In this document: piece by piece, positions 46,135-58,087 of the stretch | Layout: every line of letters starts with the position of its first letter | Position numbering within the stretch: the first letter of the stretch is position 1 | Source: Triglochin maritima | Taxonomy: Eukaryota > Streptophyta > Magnoliopsida > Alismatales > Juncaginaceae | DNA length: 64,000 nucleotides | Assembly (NCBI GenBank): GCA_963682175.1 | Contig: OY821781.1 | Span: 40,933,254 to 40,997,253 of the forward strand | Direction of reading: 5' to 3' | Notes under the pieces: model-generated | Database searches by the model: none | Seen by the model: the letters and a program-made list of their open reading frames with translations, nothing else | Told to the model about the DNA's origin: nothing | Position numbers and translations under genes: made by a program

Positions 46135-46840
46135 CGTCACTTCTACTTGTACGTAGTAAGAGTTGAATTAGCAAGTGATACCCAACCCAAGTCACTAGCT
46201 GTCTACCTACTAACAACATACTTAGTATCACTAATTATATATCTCCTAGATCCCAAAAGCACATACACAAATAACACATTTTTATGTTTAGCAAGGATAA
46301 TAAGCTTATTGATTTCTAAATCTCATAAAATGATCCATGTAATATTTAGCTTGACAAGTGTACGTAATTACACAACCCATTAATATGAAATATTGAACGA
46401 ACTAATTACAAATTGATTATTTGACAAGCGCAAAAAACAAAAGAGTTTGGTCAATTCCATTCTAAGTACACCAACCCCCACTCAAGCAAGTAAGATGAAT
46501 GATTTTTAGAATCAAATAAACAAGCATGCATGATTAGCAGCCGATCAATGCAAATAAAGAAAATAGCAATTTACCAATTTGTGTAGTTCGTAGTGGAGTG
46601 TGTAGTGTCGGCAACAATAACATACCAAACCATGCAAAGAAATGAGCAGCTTTCAGCTGAACTTGGACAACAACGTAAGAAGAAGAGAGACAGAAAAGAA
46701 AAGTAGACATTTTGGTCCGATGGAATCTCAAAGGAATATCTGTTAAAAGAAGAAGGAGAATTAAGAAGAAGATATCTATCTTCTATAAAAGCGGTGCACC
46801 ATATTATATCAGAGTTTGTCAAAACGATACATGATTACAA
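46132..46840. other. Spacer with a weak small-ORF likeness
   Basis: No gene established. 46575-46615 resembles 49058-49105 (shared TGTAGTT and AGTGGA words on the plus strand). Confidence 0.4.
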
Positions 46841-48760
46841 CAGAATAACAAAAGGAGATAAACGTAATCATGTCGACCTCAGTGGTCCGAATAGAGGATC
46901 CGATCCCAAGATGCGCGCGCTCATTGATCACCACCCAACTGGACCTACTGCGGTCCTGAAAAAGATGCAACAACAATGCCTCAGTTTCCATAAGGAAACC
47001 TCATATGCCCAGCTCACTTATATGCATGCAGTAGTACAAATGAACATATCATACTAGTAGCATGTCATGTCATCAACAGTAAGGAAAACAATTCCCCCGA
47101 AGGGTAACATGGGACATCAGGCCGACAATCATCATCGGGTCTCCCGAAGAGACCTACCGTAGACACATACGGTCTAGCGGAACAAGACGTGACGCTCCCC
47201 ACACGCGGCTATACTAATCATGGGGTTCGGCAGGGAACGTCAGCCAGGTCCGCGCCATAAGAAACATATTTGTAACTCGTGGTCGAAACCACACCGACGG
47301 AGTCGTCGCTCGGTCGGTCCATCAATCATCATCTCAGTAGGTGCCCAGCTGAGGAAAACATAGCTGGAACAACATCGGCCCATCAATCATCATCGTCGGC
47401 ACAACATCGGCGGTATCACCGACACAACATCGGTGGTCCAACAATACGTCCGACACAACATCGAACAGGTCCAGTCCGAAGTCTGCCAGGTCATCAGGCT
47501 CCACGAGCCGCAAACACCAACGTCACCGCTATAAAAGCAGGGCAGCGACCTCCGTCGCCATATAGGTCGGTAGTCACCTCACCCAACGACAGTTGCGTGC
47601 TCACACAATCATCATACATTGGGATCCGCGATCCCTCAGGCCTGCTACTCTACAATGAGTCCAATCAATCCATCATATTAGTCACGGTCCATACATGGAG
47701 GTGACACGTCCTGAACACCCACACTCTTCCACACGGCGGTCCCTGAGCAGGCACGCGGAACGCGCCCACCGTCACCTCCCGGCTCACGCACAAGGCGAGG
47801 ACACGGGTTTCCGTGGACAGAGTTGACATTCAAAAAGGGAGCCAGGAATTCAGTCATGTGCAAAAACGGCCGACCGAAGGAGGCTACCCGGTCGACCGTT
47901 TCCTCAAGGGAATCGGTCGACCGAAAGTCTGGATCGGTAGAACTATTTGCGCAAAACTTAAGTCCCAACGGTCTACCGAAGGTCTAAAACCAGTCGACCG
48001 AAACGATGTCAAAATCCGAAGTCTGGTCAACATCAAATCAAAACTATCGGTCGACCGACTCAGGGGTCTCGGTCGACCGAAAACTACCAGGGCATCCTAT
48101 TACTTCTAAGTCATATAACGGTCGACCGCAAACATGCATAAAAGGTCCAGTACACTTAAGTTCCGGTCGACCGACCCAAGGAACCGGTCGATCGAAACAC
48201 AACAGGCAGTCAAAATACACTACATTCGGTCGACTGCCCGAAGGACTCGGTCGACCGGTTAGTCGTCTTCAACCTCGCGTCAGCTGAGGTTTTACACCAA
48301 AACTTGTCGCCGGAGAGGTCTCCGACCTCCCTCGACCGACCAACACAACCCTCCCACGAGGGTTAACAACAAAATCACACTAAGGAGCGACATACCTCAA
48401 AGAAACGACGATGAAACCGGGGGCCCCGCACGCGCACGCCGTCTCCGAAACCTCCTCGCACGGTCGCCTCCTCGCAACGATCTCCACACGTCTCACGCCG
48501 CACGAGCCTCAGCCTCCTCCTCTGCGTGGTCGCCGGAAAAATGGAAAGGGAGAGAGAGTGTGTGATTTTCGTTATTAAAACCCACCACCTCTCACCTCAC
48601 CATAACCCTACACCATCACCCTACCCTCAACCCATACCTCCCACGACCCCACTGTTCACGCAACCTCTTCCCCATGCAAACTCCACCTTAATCTCCTCCT
48701 AATCCCCCATTAGTACCCTAATGGGTTTAGGGTTCTAACAGTTACACCACTGACTAATTA
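46841..48760. mobile_element. GC-rich repeat block, probably a retroelement or non-autonomous transposon fragment
   Basis: Composition changes sharply from AT-rich flanks to balanced GC. It includes repeated ACATCGGC/GGTCCAYCAATCATCATC words (47310-47470) and the CGGTCGACCG array (47870-48270). No long frame, LTR pair or terminal inverted repeat was recognised, so the class is unknown. Confidence 0.4.
47870..48265. repeat. Array punctuated by the palindrome CGGTCGACCG (12 sites)
   Basis: Twelve exact or one-off copies of CGGTCGACCG in 400 bp, separated by unrelated 15-45 bp spacers. The next base is often A (CCGAA). The spacers are not repeats, so this is not a simple minisatellite. Confidence 0.85.
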
Positions 48761-48765
48761 ATCAC

Positions 48766-50228
48766 CAATGCCTTTAATATACTATTGTTAAAGATCTGAC
48801 CCATTAATTGACAAGTCATTAAAAAAATCCAGTATATATAGTTATTTTGTATCAAGACCAAGATATATATGGTTTGGGAATCAAGACAACAAAAGAAACA
48901 ACAAAGAAAGATCTCACACCTTCCTACTTCTGTTAATTTCTGTTGTTGTATTACTTAAACACACCTTTCCACTTAACCAACATAACATTGATTAATTAAG
49001 ATAACCTCACGAAGAAAAATTCCATAGATTTGAAAGGTCATTAGCAATTGCAATGTCGGATTTTGTAGTTTGCAGTGGACTTTGTAGTGGCACAATGCAG
49101 ACAATAGCTTTTTGTGGAGTTGACATATGGAATGGTGTGATTGGTTGGAACCTCCAAGGCTCCAAATAGTATGAATGTGTGGAAATTTTAGATGTTGATT
49201 GGTTTTTGGTAAGTTTTGAAAGAAGAGAAGAAATATATGTGAGTTCCATCATTTACATTATGCCATGTGTCGACGTAAACCTCAAGACAATTTGGTGATA
49301 TCAACTCGGTTGGTTGTTCTTGGGTGTTTACATTTCCATAACCTATTAGTCGCGATGAAAAGTCCAAATTCAGACGTCAAAAACTTCGGATGATCCACAA
49401 GTAACAACACCCTTTGTCGAGCAATTTCTTTGGTCATTTCCAAATATTATCTACAAGATCTTAGAAAATAATGGCCGTATTACCTTTATTTCATTTAAGA
49501 GTCTTAAACGTCCCACTCAGTGCGTGCACAACTACCTATATTTGATTTAGTTGCGTGTTAATCTGAAAAAATTATTTGCAACAAAATGTACGTGAAAAAC
49601 CCATCCTCGGGCATTTCGGCTCACATTCTAAACAACATGAACGGGTTCAATGTCCAATTTGATTATCAAAACCACAAGGCATCCAGAATATCAAGAAGTG
49701 CAGGGGTTATTATGTGAAAGTTGTGACATTGCATATGAAAGTAAATAACAAAAATTGGTTAGAGAAGAGAAAGAAGTATATAAAAGAGGACAATGTGGTG
49801 GAGTTCTTTCTCTCACCATTCAATCTCCAACTTAGTTCGAGTCTGAGGTCTGTTTGTAACAACAAAACAATTCTATTGTTTTCTTGCTATTTGTCAAGAA
49901 AAAAAGGGTTTTAAGTTTGAGTCATAAATTTTGTGTAGTTAAAATAGACCATTCTGTTACAATTTTTCCTGCTCCATTATGTTCAGAACATAGATTCTGC
50001 GTATCCAAGGTGGAGTTTGGTGTCGGATTGTGATCTTTCATGAATAAAATACCTTTTTGTGTTGACCCTTTTTTTTAGCAAAAAACTACTTTTTGTTGCA
50101 TGATGTTATGATTCTTGATAAAGATATTTACTTATAGGTTTGGCAGATTTTGTGTTAAAGGAAGCATCTTTTTTCATCGTCAAAGATATTTATCGATTGG
50201 TTTTGAAGTTTTTTTTTGGTTGTCAGGA
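48766..50228. other. Upstream region of the boron transporter gene
   Basis: No firm gene. A minus frame of 81 codons (49252-49007) with MSTPQKAIVCIVPLQSP is a weak small-protein candidate (see findings). A GTCAG acceptor at 50222-50226, just before the BOR ATG, suggests a 5' UTR intron. Confidence 0.45.
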
Positions 50229-53200
50229 ATGGATCATATCATGACTCCACTCAGAGGAGTGGTGAGTGATGTCAAGGGAAGAGCAAAATGCTACAAACAA
50301 GATTGGATCGTCGGGATTCGTTCGGGGATCAAGTAGGTGTTTTTATTGTGCTAGACGTGTTTTTATGATTTGGGTATGTGACAAAATGTTGTTTGAGCAG
50401 GATATTGGCTCCCACTGCTTACATTTTCTTTGCTTCTGCACTTCCTGTTATTGCATTTGGAGAGCAATTGAGAAGAGAGACAGGTGAAAAAACTTTTTTT
50501 TTATAATCAAAATATGGTTTTGGTTCATTATTTGATTTTGTAATGGTGAAATAAATGATAATATAGAGGAAAAATGAACTTTTTTCTTCATTTTTGGTTG
50601 TTGCTAAGTTTGTGGATATAATAATAATATGATTAGATGGGAAGCTGAGCACAGTGGATACATTGGCTTCGACTGCGATCTGTGGAGTGATGCATGCCAT
50701 ATTCGGAGGGCAGCCGATGCTGATTTTGGGAGTTGCAGAGCCAACAGTTATCATGTATTCTTATCTCTACAACTTTGCCAAAGGAAGGGAGGATCTTGGA
50801 AGACATCTTTTTTTGGCTTGGACTGGATGGTAACCAAAAATAAAAGCATCCTTTTAAAAAAAATGAAAATGACATTGACTTTGAGGTGTTGTGAACATGG
50901 TCTGTTTAATTGTTTTCAGGGTTTGCATATGGACTTCTGCCATGCTATTCTTTCTTGCGATTTTTAATGCTTGCACGATTATCAACCGGTTTACTAGGAT
51001 TGCTGGTGAACTCTTTGGCATGTTAATCACTGTCCTTTTCCTTCAAGAAGCAATTAAGGTAGTAAAATTAAGTTGTTAATAGTACTTCTAGACTGACAAG
51101 GGATTGTTTTTTTGGTTGACATAACGAGTTTATTCTTAGGGAGTGGTGAGCGAGTTTAGAAGGCCAAAGGACGAAGACTCGAGTTTACCACGGTATCAAT
51201 TTCAGTGGCTTTACACAAATGGCTTGTTGGGGATCATATCCTCCTTTGGTTTGCTCTATACTGCACTTAAAAGTAGGAGGGCCAGAACATGGCGATATGG
51301 GACAGGTTTGTTTCATAAACGATCAACCTACTGTTTAATTTTGTTGTTGATTTTTTAGCAGAATTATATAGAAAATTTGGTGGTAAACTTGGGCAGGATC
51401 TATCAGAAATTTTATAGCAGACTATGGTGTTCCTTTGATGGTTGTGTTATGGACAATATTGTCATATGCGATTCCCGGGGAAATTTCAGAAGGTGTTCCT
51501 AGGAGATTGTTCAGTCCTCTTCCATGGGAGACTGCTTCTCTCCAACACTGGACTGTTACAAAGGTACGTAGTTAAGCTATTACAAAATTAACTTTAAGAA
51601 TTTCATTAGTTGTTTATTAAATTGTCTGAGGAAAAAACCGGTTATATGGTATATGATGGTGTGATATGCAGGATTTGATGCTTGTTCCACCTGCTTACAT
51701 CTTTTCCGCCCTCATACCCGCTACGATGATCGCCGGTCTTTACTTCTTTGATCATAGTGTTGCTTCACAATTGGCACAACAAAAGGAGTTCAACCTTAAA
51801 ACTCCATCTGCATACCATTATGATATCTTAATTCTTGGAATTATGGTAAAAACCATTTATTCTCTCTTGACATTATGACTAGTAAAGGAAATTGGTGAAA
51901 TAATAAACTTATGTTACAGGTTTTAGTTTGCGGATTGCTTGGAATTCCTCCTTCAAATGGTGTCCTGCCCCAGTCCCCCATGCATACCAAGAGTTTGGCA
52001 GTTCTCAAAAGACAGGTTCTAGAAAGATAAAGAAAATCATGCAAGATTACATTTGTAATCTCTATTAATTATGTTGTTCTTTTACAGTTGATCCGTAAGA
52101 AGATGGTTAAAAGTGCGAAAGAGAGTATAAATAAACATGCTAGCAACCAAGAAATATATGGTAAAATGCAGGAGGTGTTCATAGATTTGGACAAAAGTCA
52201 TCATGTGAGTGCATAAATAAGTCAAATCACATAATCTAGAGCTATTATTACTATTATACGTGCAATTTTTTATATAAAAATCTCCTATTTTCAGAATGTT
52301 TTAGTAGTGAAGGAGCTTAAGGACTTGAAAGATGCAATTATGAAGGGTGATACAGAGAAAGGAAAGACAGATGGTCCGTTTGATCCTGAGAAACACATCG
52401 ATGCACACTTACCTGTCCGAGTTAATGAACAGAGAGTATCGAACTTGTTACAGTCCCTCCTTGTAGGTGCTTGTGTGGGGGCGATGCCCATCATTAAAAT
52501 GATTCCTTCCTCTGTGCTCTGGGGCTACTTCGCTTATATGGCCATCGATAGTCTACCAGGAAATCAATTTTGGGAACGACTACTACTTCTTTTTGTAGCT
52601 CCAAGTCGACGTTACAAGTTAGTTCATCACGTCATTTATACTTCAACTTCGGTTACCATTTAAATTATTAAGGTGTATTTCCCTTCTATTCTTTTCAGAG
52701 TATTGGAAGGTGATCACGCTTCTTTCGTCGAGTCAGTACCGTACAAGTACATAGCAGCGTTCACCCTTTTCCAGCTTGTGTACTTCTTGGTGTGCTTTGG
52801 AGTGACTTGGATACCGATCGCCGGAATTTTGTTTCCACTGCCATTTTTCATTCTTATTGTCATAAGACAGCATGTTCTTCCTAAGCTCTTTCATCCGCAA
52901 TATCTCTACGAATTGGATGCTGCCGACTACGAGGAAGTCGTGGGCACACCTCGTCATACTACGAATATCTCTTTGACGGTATCTTTTTTTCAAGATAATA
53001 ATACCAAACAAAATTACCGCCATCATAAGATATATCATCTTGTAATAACATATATGGATGGTTTGTATGTGATTTCAGGAACGGGAGTCGGTTTTTGGCA
53101 GTAGTGAGAGCAGTGGTGGGAGTAGTGTGGAACAAATAAGTTCCGAAATCTTGGAAGAATTCACCACCAATAGGGGTGAAATCAAACTTAGAACCAGAAG

Positions 53201-53421
53201 TTTCAGTGAAGAGAGACATCCACAGGTAATTATATATGTTGATCATTTGTTTATTCTGAAGTGTACATATGATAGTTGTGTTCTTACAAGATTTTGAATT
53301 TTCATCATAAAAACTCTGATTGCATTACCAAATAACAGTATTGACTCCTATTAAATTGCAGGTTTTTCCTGATACAGGAACGTCTCACTCAGTAAGGGAA
53401 GTTGGCTGGATAGGGGAATAA
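50229..53421 (+). CDS. BOR4: Boron (borate) efflux transporter, BOR4-like
   Basis: Thirteen exons: 50229-50332, 50401-50483, 50637-50829, 50920-51058, 51140-51305, 51397-51563, 51672-51845, 51920-52015, 52088-52204, 52295-52617, 52699-52978, 53079-53225 and 53362-53421. They join in frame to 682 residues, the usual length. The protein belongs to the SLC4-like HCO3-/borate family of plasma membrane anion transporters, which load boron into xylem (BOR1) or expel excess boron (BOR4). Family blocks seen: [63 protein letters not shown] with [23 protein letters not shown], and [20 protein letters not shown]. About ten or more membrane spans are apparent. The C-terminal tail contains acidic DAADYEE and [18 protein letters not shown] segments closer to the BOR4 than the BOR1 subgroup. 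Efflux function is inferred from that likeness. Confidence 0.94.
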
Positions 53422-54056
53422 GTTATGATAACGTGACCACAATACGATGTGGATCTGCAGGGTGTGTTTATTTTTCTTCTTTTCAGTTCAGTTTGTTGTT
53501 GATGAGTAGCATGATCCGAAGGAAATGATGGGATAAGAAACTTGATCGTGACACGAATTGAAGGCCTACGTAGAATGAAAGACTAGCTAGGAATATGTTG
53601 TTACAACTAAGTTGACAATATGTAATCGATCCTTGTGATTAATCCGAATAAAGTAGTAGAATGTCGAATGTTGTCTAAAATGGTGAATGTTTCCTTATTC
53701 AATTTTCAATCTTAAATGTGGAAGCCCAAATTGTGTACATCCCAACCTCAATAGAAAGTATTGTCATAACCACCATCATAAACATTACAACGGACAAAAT
53801 ACAGTTGTCATTAGCATACGAGAGAGAGAGAGAGAGAGTAGTGAGAGGAACTAATTTAACTAATATAACTGAAATAACTGCCATTGCTTTTGGTAGAAAC
53901 AAGAGCGGCGAGTAATGGATTGTCATTTATATCATTCAACCTCGACTAGACCAAACAAACTAAAGATGCAAAAACTATTTAATCCCGATTACATGTCTAT
54001 GAAAAATACAAGTTTCTTGGAAATAAAAGGAGGAAAAGGGAATGCAAAATTACAAG
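53422..54056. other. 3' region of the BOR4-like gene
   Basis: Probable 3' UTR to about 53690, then AT-rich spacer with a (GA)9 run near 53820. No gene seen. Confidence 0.5.
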
Positions 54057-56461
54057 TTCATCGCTGAAGATCCTTCCGTTGTTGGAGTGTGTTCACTGTC
54101 AGTTGATTTTCACAGTCCCATTGTCTTTCCTTATTGACTTTGCCGATCCGACCAGCAAACATGACACCAAAGATTGAACTACTGAAGTTGTTCATCTTCT
54201 GTCTCTGTAAGTTTACGCCTTCATTCATGTCTTGCTGTTCTTCGACCAGTTGACTGGCAACATTTCCATGGTCTTGCTGTTCTTCGGCTGGCGGACTGGG
54301 AACATTTCCACGTTTGATTATTTCTCTGATTTTCTCTTGTCCCTTGTAATTGTACCAACACCTTCATGTTTGCAAGAGCCCTAGGGGTAACACCGACACG
54401 ATTAAACTTGTCTTGTAGAACACTGAGTGATCTACCGCACATCTGCAAAAAACCGTCTGCAATAACCACCACACTGAAATTTTCAAACCATGCACAGGGA
54501 CTCAACTTGAGTCCATATTTCGCCTTTTTAAGGTTGCACGTGATAACGAAAATAAAAAAAAGCGAAACGACAATGATCATTAAGAAATTATACCAGAGGG
54601 GTTACACACAACCCACAAAACTTCATCAACATCGACGAAGAAATAAAAATTCAGCACTTAAACATGAACATAACCGATGAAGGCTGAAAAATTCACCGGG
54701 TGCCCATACACAGAGAGAATCTGTAAAACCCCCAAGTTTAGTCCCACATTGCTTAACATGAGAATGTTGGGGTGAGATATAAAGACATGAGCCCACTACC
54801 ATAACACTTACCAACTTAAGTTTTGTGGCAATATGTGGGTGTTGTGGGCCAGTGGGCACATGGGTGACGGACCGGGACCCGAGTTCGATGCGGACTCGGG
54901 GACGGGACGTTACAGATGGTATCAGAGCCTGAACCAGCCGGAATTGTGGGAACTAAGTGCTACACCTAAAGGGTGGGAGCCACCTCTAGAATCCCACAAC
55001 GCCTGGTGACTGAGTGGCTTGACCCTGACGAGGACGTCAGGTGTTCAAGTGGGGTAGGTTGTAAAACCCCCAAGTTTAGTCCCACATTGCTTAACATGAG
55101 AATGTTGGGGTGAGATATAAAGACATGAGCCCACTACCATAACACTTACCAACTTAAGTTTTGTGGCAATATGTGGGTGTTGTGGGCCAGTGGGCACATG
55201 GGTGACGGACCGGGACCCGAGTTCGATGCGGACTCGGGGACGGGACGTTACAGATGGTATCAGAGCCTGAACCAGCCGGAATTGTGGGAACTAAGTGCTA
55301 CACCTAAAGGGTGGGAGCCACCTCTAGAATCCCACAACGCCTGGTGACTGAGTGGCTTGACCCTGACGAGGACGTCAGGTGTTCAAGTGGGGTAGGTTGT
55401 AAAACCCCCAAGTTTAGTCCCACATTGCTTAACATGAGAATGTTGGGGTGAGATATAAAGACATGAGCCCACTACCATAACACTTACCAACTTAAGTTTT
55501 GTGGCAATATGTGGGTGTTGTGGGCCAGTGGGCACATGGGTGACGGACCGGGACCCGAGTTCGATGCGGACTCGGGGACGGGACGTTACAGAATCGCCTA
55601 AAAAGGGTGGCGGTTGTGGGTCGACGACCTACGGAATGGTCGACCGGTGTTGGGAAGCCTGGCCGATGGTGAATAGTACCCCCTGATCGATAGTGAACAG
55701 TAACGCTGACGGTGATGGTGAGGGTTAAGGTAGGGATGTGGGTGGCGGTTAGGGTTAGAACCTAAGCTCTGGTACCATGTGGATTAGAGTTTTATTGTAT
55801 ATGAGTAAGTGAGAATACATAGGGATATATATAGGGAGGACTACACAAAAACGGATATCCATAAAACACATATAACCCAATTATACTAATACACTAACAG
55901 TACCGTTTTAACAAAACTTGATTTTTGTAAACTAAAGAAAAGCCGTTATGATAAGAATGAAAAAACTTACAGGTGGTAGTCTGAGAAATCGAAATAAAAA
56001 ATGCAGTTTTGGTTTTTTTCCCCAAACTATACAAATAAAAGAAGAAAACAAATTAAAAAATGAAAAAATTAACCATTGAAAGAGTAATTTCTTGTAGTGT
56101 TGTTAAATTTACCTATCGAAAGTGTGATTAATCTTCCGAAGATGCCAAAGGCGAAACAAATTCGACGCTTTACACATCCATCCTTCCATGAAAGAGAAGT
56201 TGAAAAAAGAAAATAGAAAATGATAAACGGAAGGACCGAAGACATGAAATCGAGAAATAGTCCCAAGTAAAAAAAAAAAAAAAAACACAATGAAATCTTT
56301 CGACTGCCCTCTGCTTTGCAACTGCAGAGGTTTAAGATATAGTCGAATATGAAGATGATATTGATGGTGATGTTTAAACTGACCAATAATTCCTTGGCCT
56401 CGAGGTCAAATCCAAACTTGAACAAAGACAACGATGGAGTAGCCCGATAGAACGACTCCAT
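54057..56461 (-). CDS. Unidentified minus-strand gene candidate hosting the TRIM
   Basis: Low-confidence gene. The first exon would start at the ATG at 56461 and run to about 56382 (MESFYRATPSLSLFKFGFDLE), followed by a GTCAGT donor. Further exon-like pieces are about 56190-56116, with a GTAAAT donor, and the last exon(s) at about 54540-54060. The latter contains MCGRSLSVLQDKFNRVGV and PRALANMK, then, after a frame change or small intron near 54355, GQEKIREIIKRGNVPSPPAEE and a TGA at about 54059. The block AEEQQDHGNV is partly duplicated. The middle holds only repeats. I do not recognise the family. It could equally be a decayed gene. Confidence 0.3.
54717..54721. repeat. Left 5-bp target-site duplication of the TRIM
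   Basis: GAATC, identical to 55591-55595. Five base pairs is the usual LTR-element duplication. Confidence 0.88.
54741..54783 (+). promoter_or_regulatory. USE-like and TATA elements in the TRIM LTR
   Basis: GTCCCACATTG (54741-54751) matches the plant snRNA upstream sequence element RTCCCACATCG at 10 of 11 positions. TATAAAG (54778) follows after a 26-bp gap. Repeated in each LTR at +338 and +676. Confidence 0.55.
54860..54891 (+). promoter_or_regulatory. Pol III-type internal promoter likeness in the TRIM LTR
   Basis: ATGGGTGAC (54860-54868), then CCGGGA, resembles the C-box/intermediate region of 5S rRNA. GTTCGATGC (54883-54891) resembles a tRNA B box within an imperfect CCCGAG...CTCGGG stem. 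These are likenesses only. Confidence 0.35.
54917..54929 (+). other. Primer-binding site 1 of the TRIM
   Basis: TGGTATCAGAGCC, complementary to the 3' end of initiator tRNA-Met in plants. Confidence 0.9.
55255..55267 (+). other. Primer-binding site 2 of the TRIM
   Basis: Same 13 bases, same two-base offset after the middle LTR. Confidence 0.9.
55591..55595. repeat. Right 5-bp target-site duplication of the TRIM
   Basis: GAATC, matches 54717-54721. Confidence 0.88.
55596..55899 (-). mobile_element. Fragment of a second, short-LTR retroelement (minus orientation)
   Basis: On the minus strand a 122-bp LTR-like unit (55899-55778) begins TGTTAGTG and ends CCACA. It has a TATATATAT promoter-like run and a CAATAAAA polyadenylation-like word. 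It is followed directly by TGGTACCAGAGC, close to the tRNA-Met primer-binding word. The internal part continues to 55596, where the TRIM was inserted. It carries two GGTCGAC-type words. No second LTR was seen. Confidence 0.6.
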
Positions 56462-58013
56462 GTACTTTACACCGTAGAGATTTGTAGTGCTCGAAGCAAC
56501 GGTCGAAGAAAACCATAAATGCTTGTTTTAGTGGGCTATAATTGTTCAGCGAGATCTTCTAAACAACGAGGAAGTAACTATTTCTAACTGTCATATATAT
56601 ATATATATATTTATGTGGACCACCCTTGTCTTGATATTGTGACATCATATCAAATTGTGGGATCCTCAATCATTGCTTTGATTAATTAATTAATTGTGGG
56701 ATTTCAGAATAATCACGAAAAGAGAAGGAAATATTATATGCCTACTGAAATATTGTGACATCATATCAATTCAGCGTTAGTAACAAAGACCACTAATTAA
56801 GTTAACACTTGCAAAGTAGCAATTAAGTAGTTAGTTGGTTATTGTTTATTTGGGTGAACAAATACATCCAAAACAAACTTAATTATACTCTAATACTACC
56901 ACAAACAATGGAAACAAAAAGTGTGTCTAAGTTGGCGGGTGAACTATTTAAACATCACTTAACACGAAACACAGGTGTGTTTGGGAAGAAGTAAGTGTAT
57001 TTCATTGTCACATGTTTTTATATGTTATTAAACTGTCACGCTGAGTGTACATGATTATATCTTAATCCAATACTGACAAAGATTAACGAGAAAGAAGGCA
57101 ATCATTGCCTATGAAGTGCAGCTACCTATTGTGAGATGTGACCAACAAAGACCCACTCTTAATTAAGTGGACTCATGCTAGCTAATATTATACTTCTTAA
57201 TTAACTAAAGATAACCAACTTTCTCGAGCAATACTCGTTTGTAAGACTATTTAATAGCAATGCACGTTGTAACATAAGTCAAAAAAAAAGATTTCAAATG
57301 AAAAAAAGATGTCGAATTCTACTTCAAAATTGGTTATGTTGAAAATAAAAAAATACTAGTGATATAAAAGTCATGTATAACTATTAAGTTACAACCACGC
57401 GAGTTTGTAAAATGGTGGTTGAGTTGAGTGGAATGGGGATAGGTACGAGAATATTAATTAGCGGGGACCCAACACTAATAGCCAGGGATTAGTTTTGATT
57501 TTGCAGTCCGAAACGAAACTTTCCACAAATGGACGGCATTTTGTCTGTTCTTGGGATTAATAACACCTAATTTATACGACCACTTATTTGGAGCACAAAA
57601 CACTGATTGTTAGTTACTTATTCTTCCTTTCTGAAGATAAATCCTATTTTAGTAAGGAACTCACATGTATATATCTTAATTATCATAAACAAATTTGAGT
57701 TCGTAATTAAGAGTTTGAATTGTATTGTTCCATTGAATGAATATAACAATCCACAACTTGTTTACTACTCGAGTTTCTTTTTTATGTATCGATCGATCTC
57801 AGGTTAACCGCAAATTATAGACGTATATACAAAACCCTAATTAACATAATGAAATGTATATAAATATATATATGAGATTATAATATAAAATGATAGTTAT
57901 TGGGCCAAAATCCCAACGGCGCCGGTCCAAAAGCAGCTGCTTTTACCTTATATATTTATTTAACTGCAATCAATTAAACACAAAGTTCCAACATATTCAC
58001 CTCCACCAATCCC
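56462..58013. other. Intergenic DNA upstream of the P450 gene
   Basis: No gene seen. Short (TA)n at about 56594-56612. AT-rich with scattered TTAATTAATT words. Confidence 0.5.
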
Positions 58014-58020
58014 TATAAAA
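58014..58020 (+). promoter_or_regulatory. TATA box of the P450 gene
   Basis: TATAAAA 68-74 bases upstream of the ATG at 58088, in a C-rich leader context. Good position for a plant core promoter. Confidence 0.65.
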
Positions 58021-58087
58021 CCCCTCCTCCCCAACACCATTACCAACTACCAACACTAACAAACACAAAACCCTTTTAGCTAGTTAG

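Larger units (their letters stand above)
54722..55590 (+). mobile_element. TRIM retroelement with three LTRs and two internal domains
   Basis: Structure: LTR 54722-54914, internal 54915-55059, LTR 55060-55252, internal 55253-55397, LTR 55398-55590. All LTRs are 193 bp (TGTAAAACC...GTTACA) and both internal domains are 145 bp. The copies looked identical wherever I compared them. A primer-binding site TGGTATCAGAGCC (initiator tRNA-Met type) lies two bases after the first and second LTR, and a purine-rich AAGTGGGGTAGG precedes the second and third. A 5-bp duplication flanks the whole. There is no coding capacity, as expected for a terminal-repeat retrotransposon in miniature mobilised in trans. 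The tandem LTR-int-LTR-int-LTR form points to LTR-LTR recombination or a dimeric integration. Confidence 0.95.

Noticed and set aside
46004..46231. Minus ORF with a long YIYIYI run
   Set aside because: Translation of the (TA)n microsatellite.
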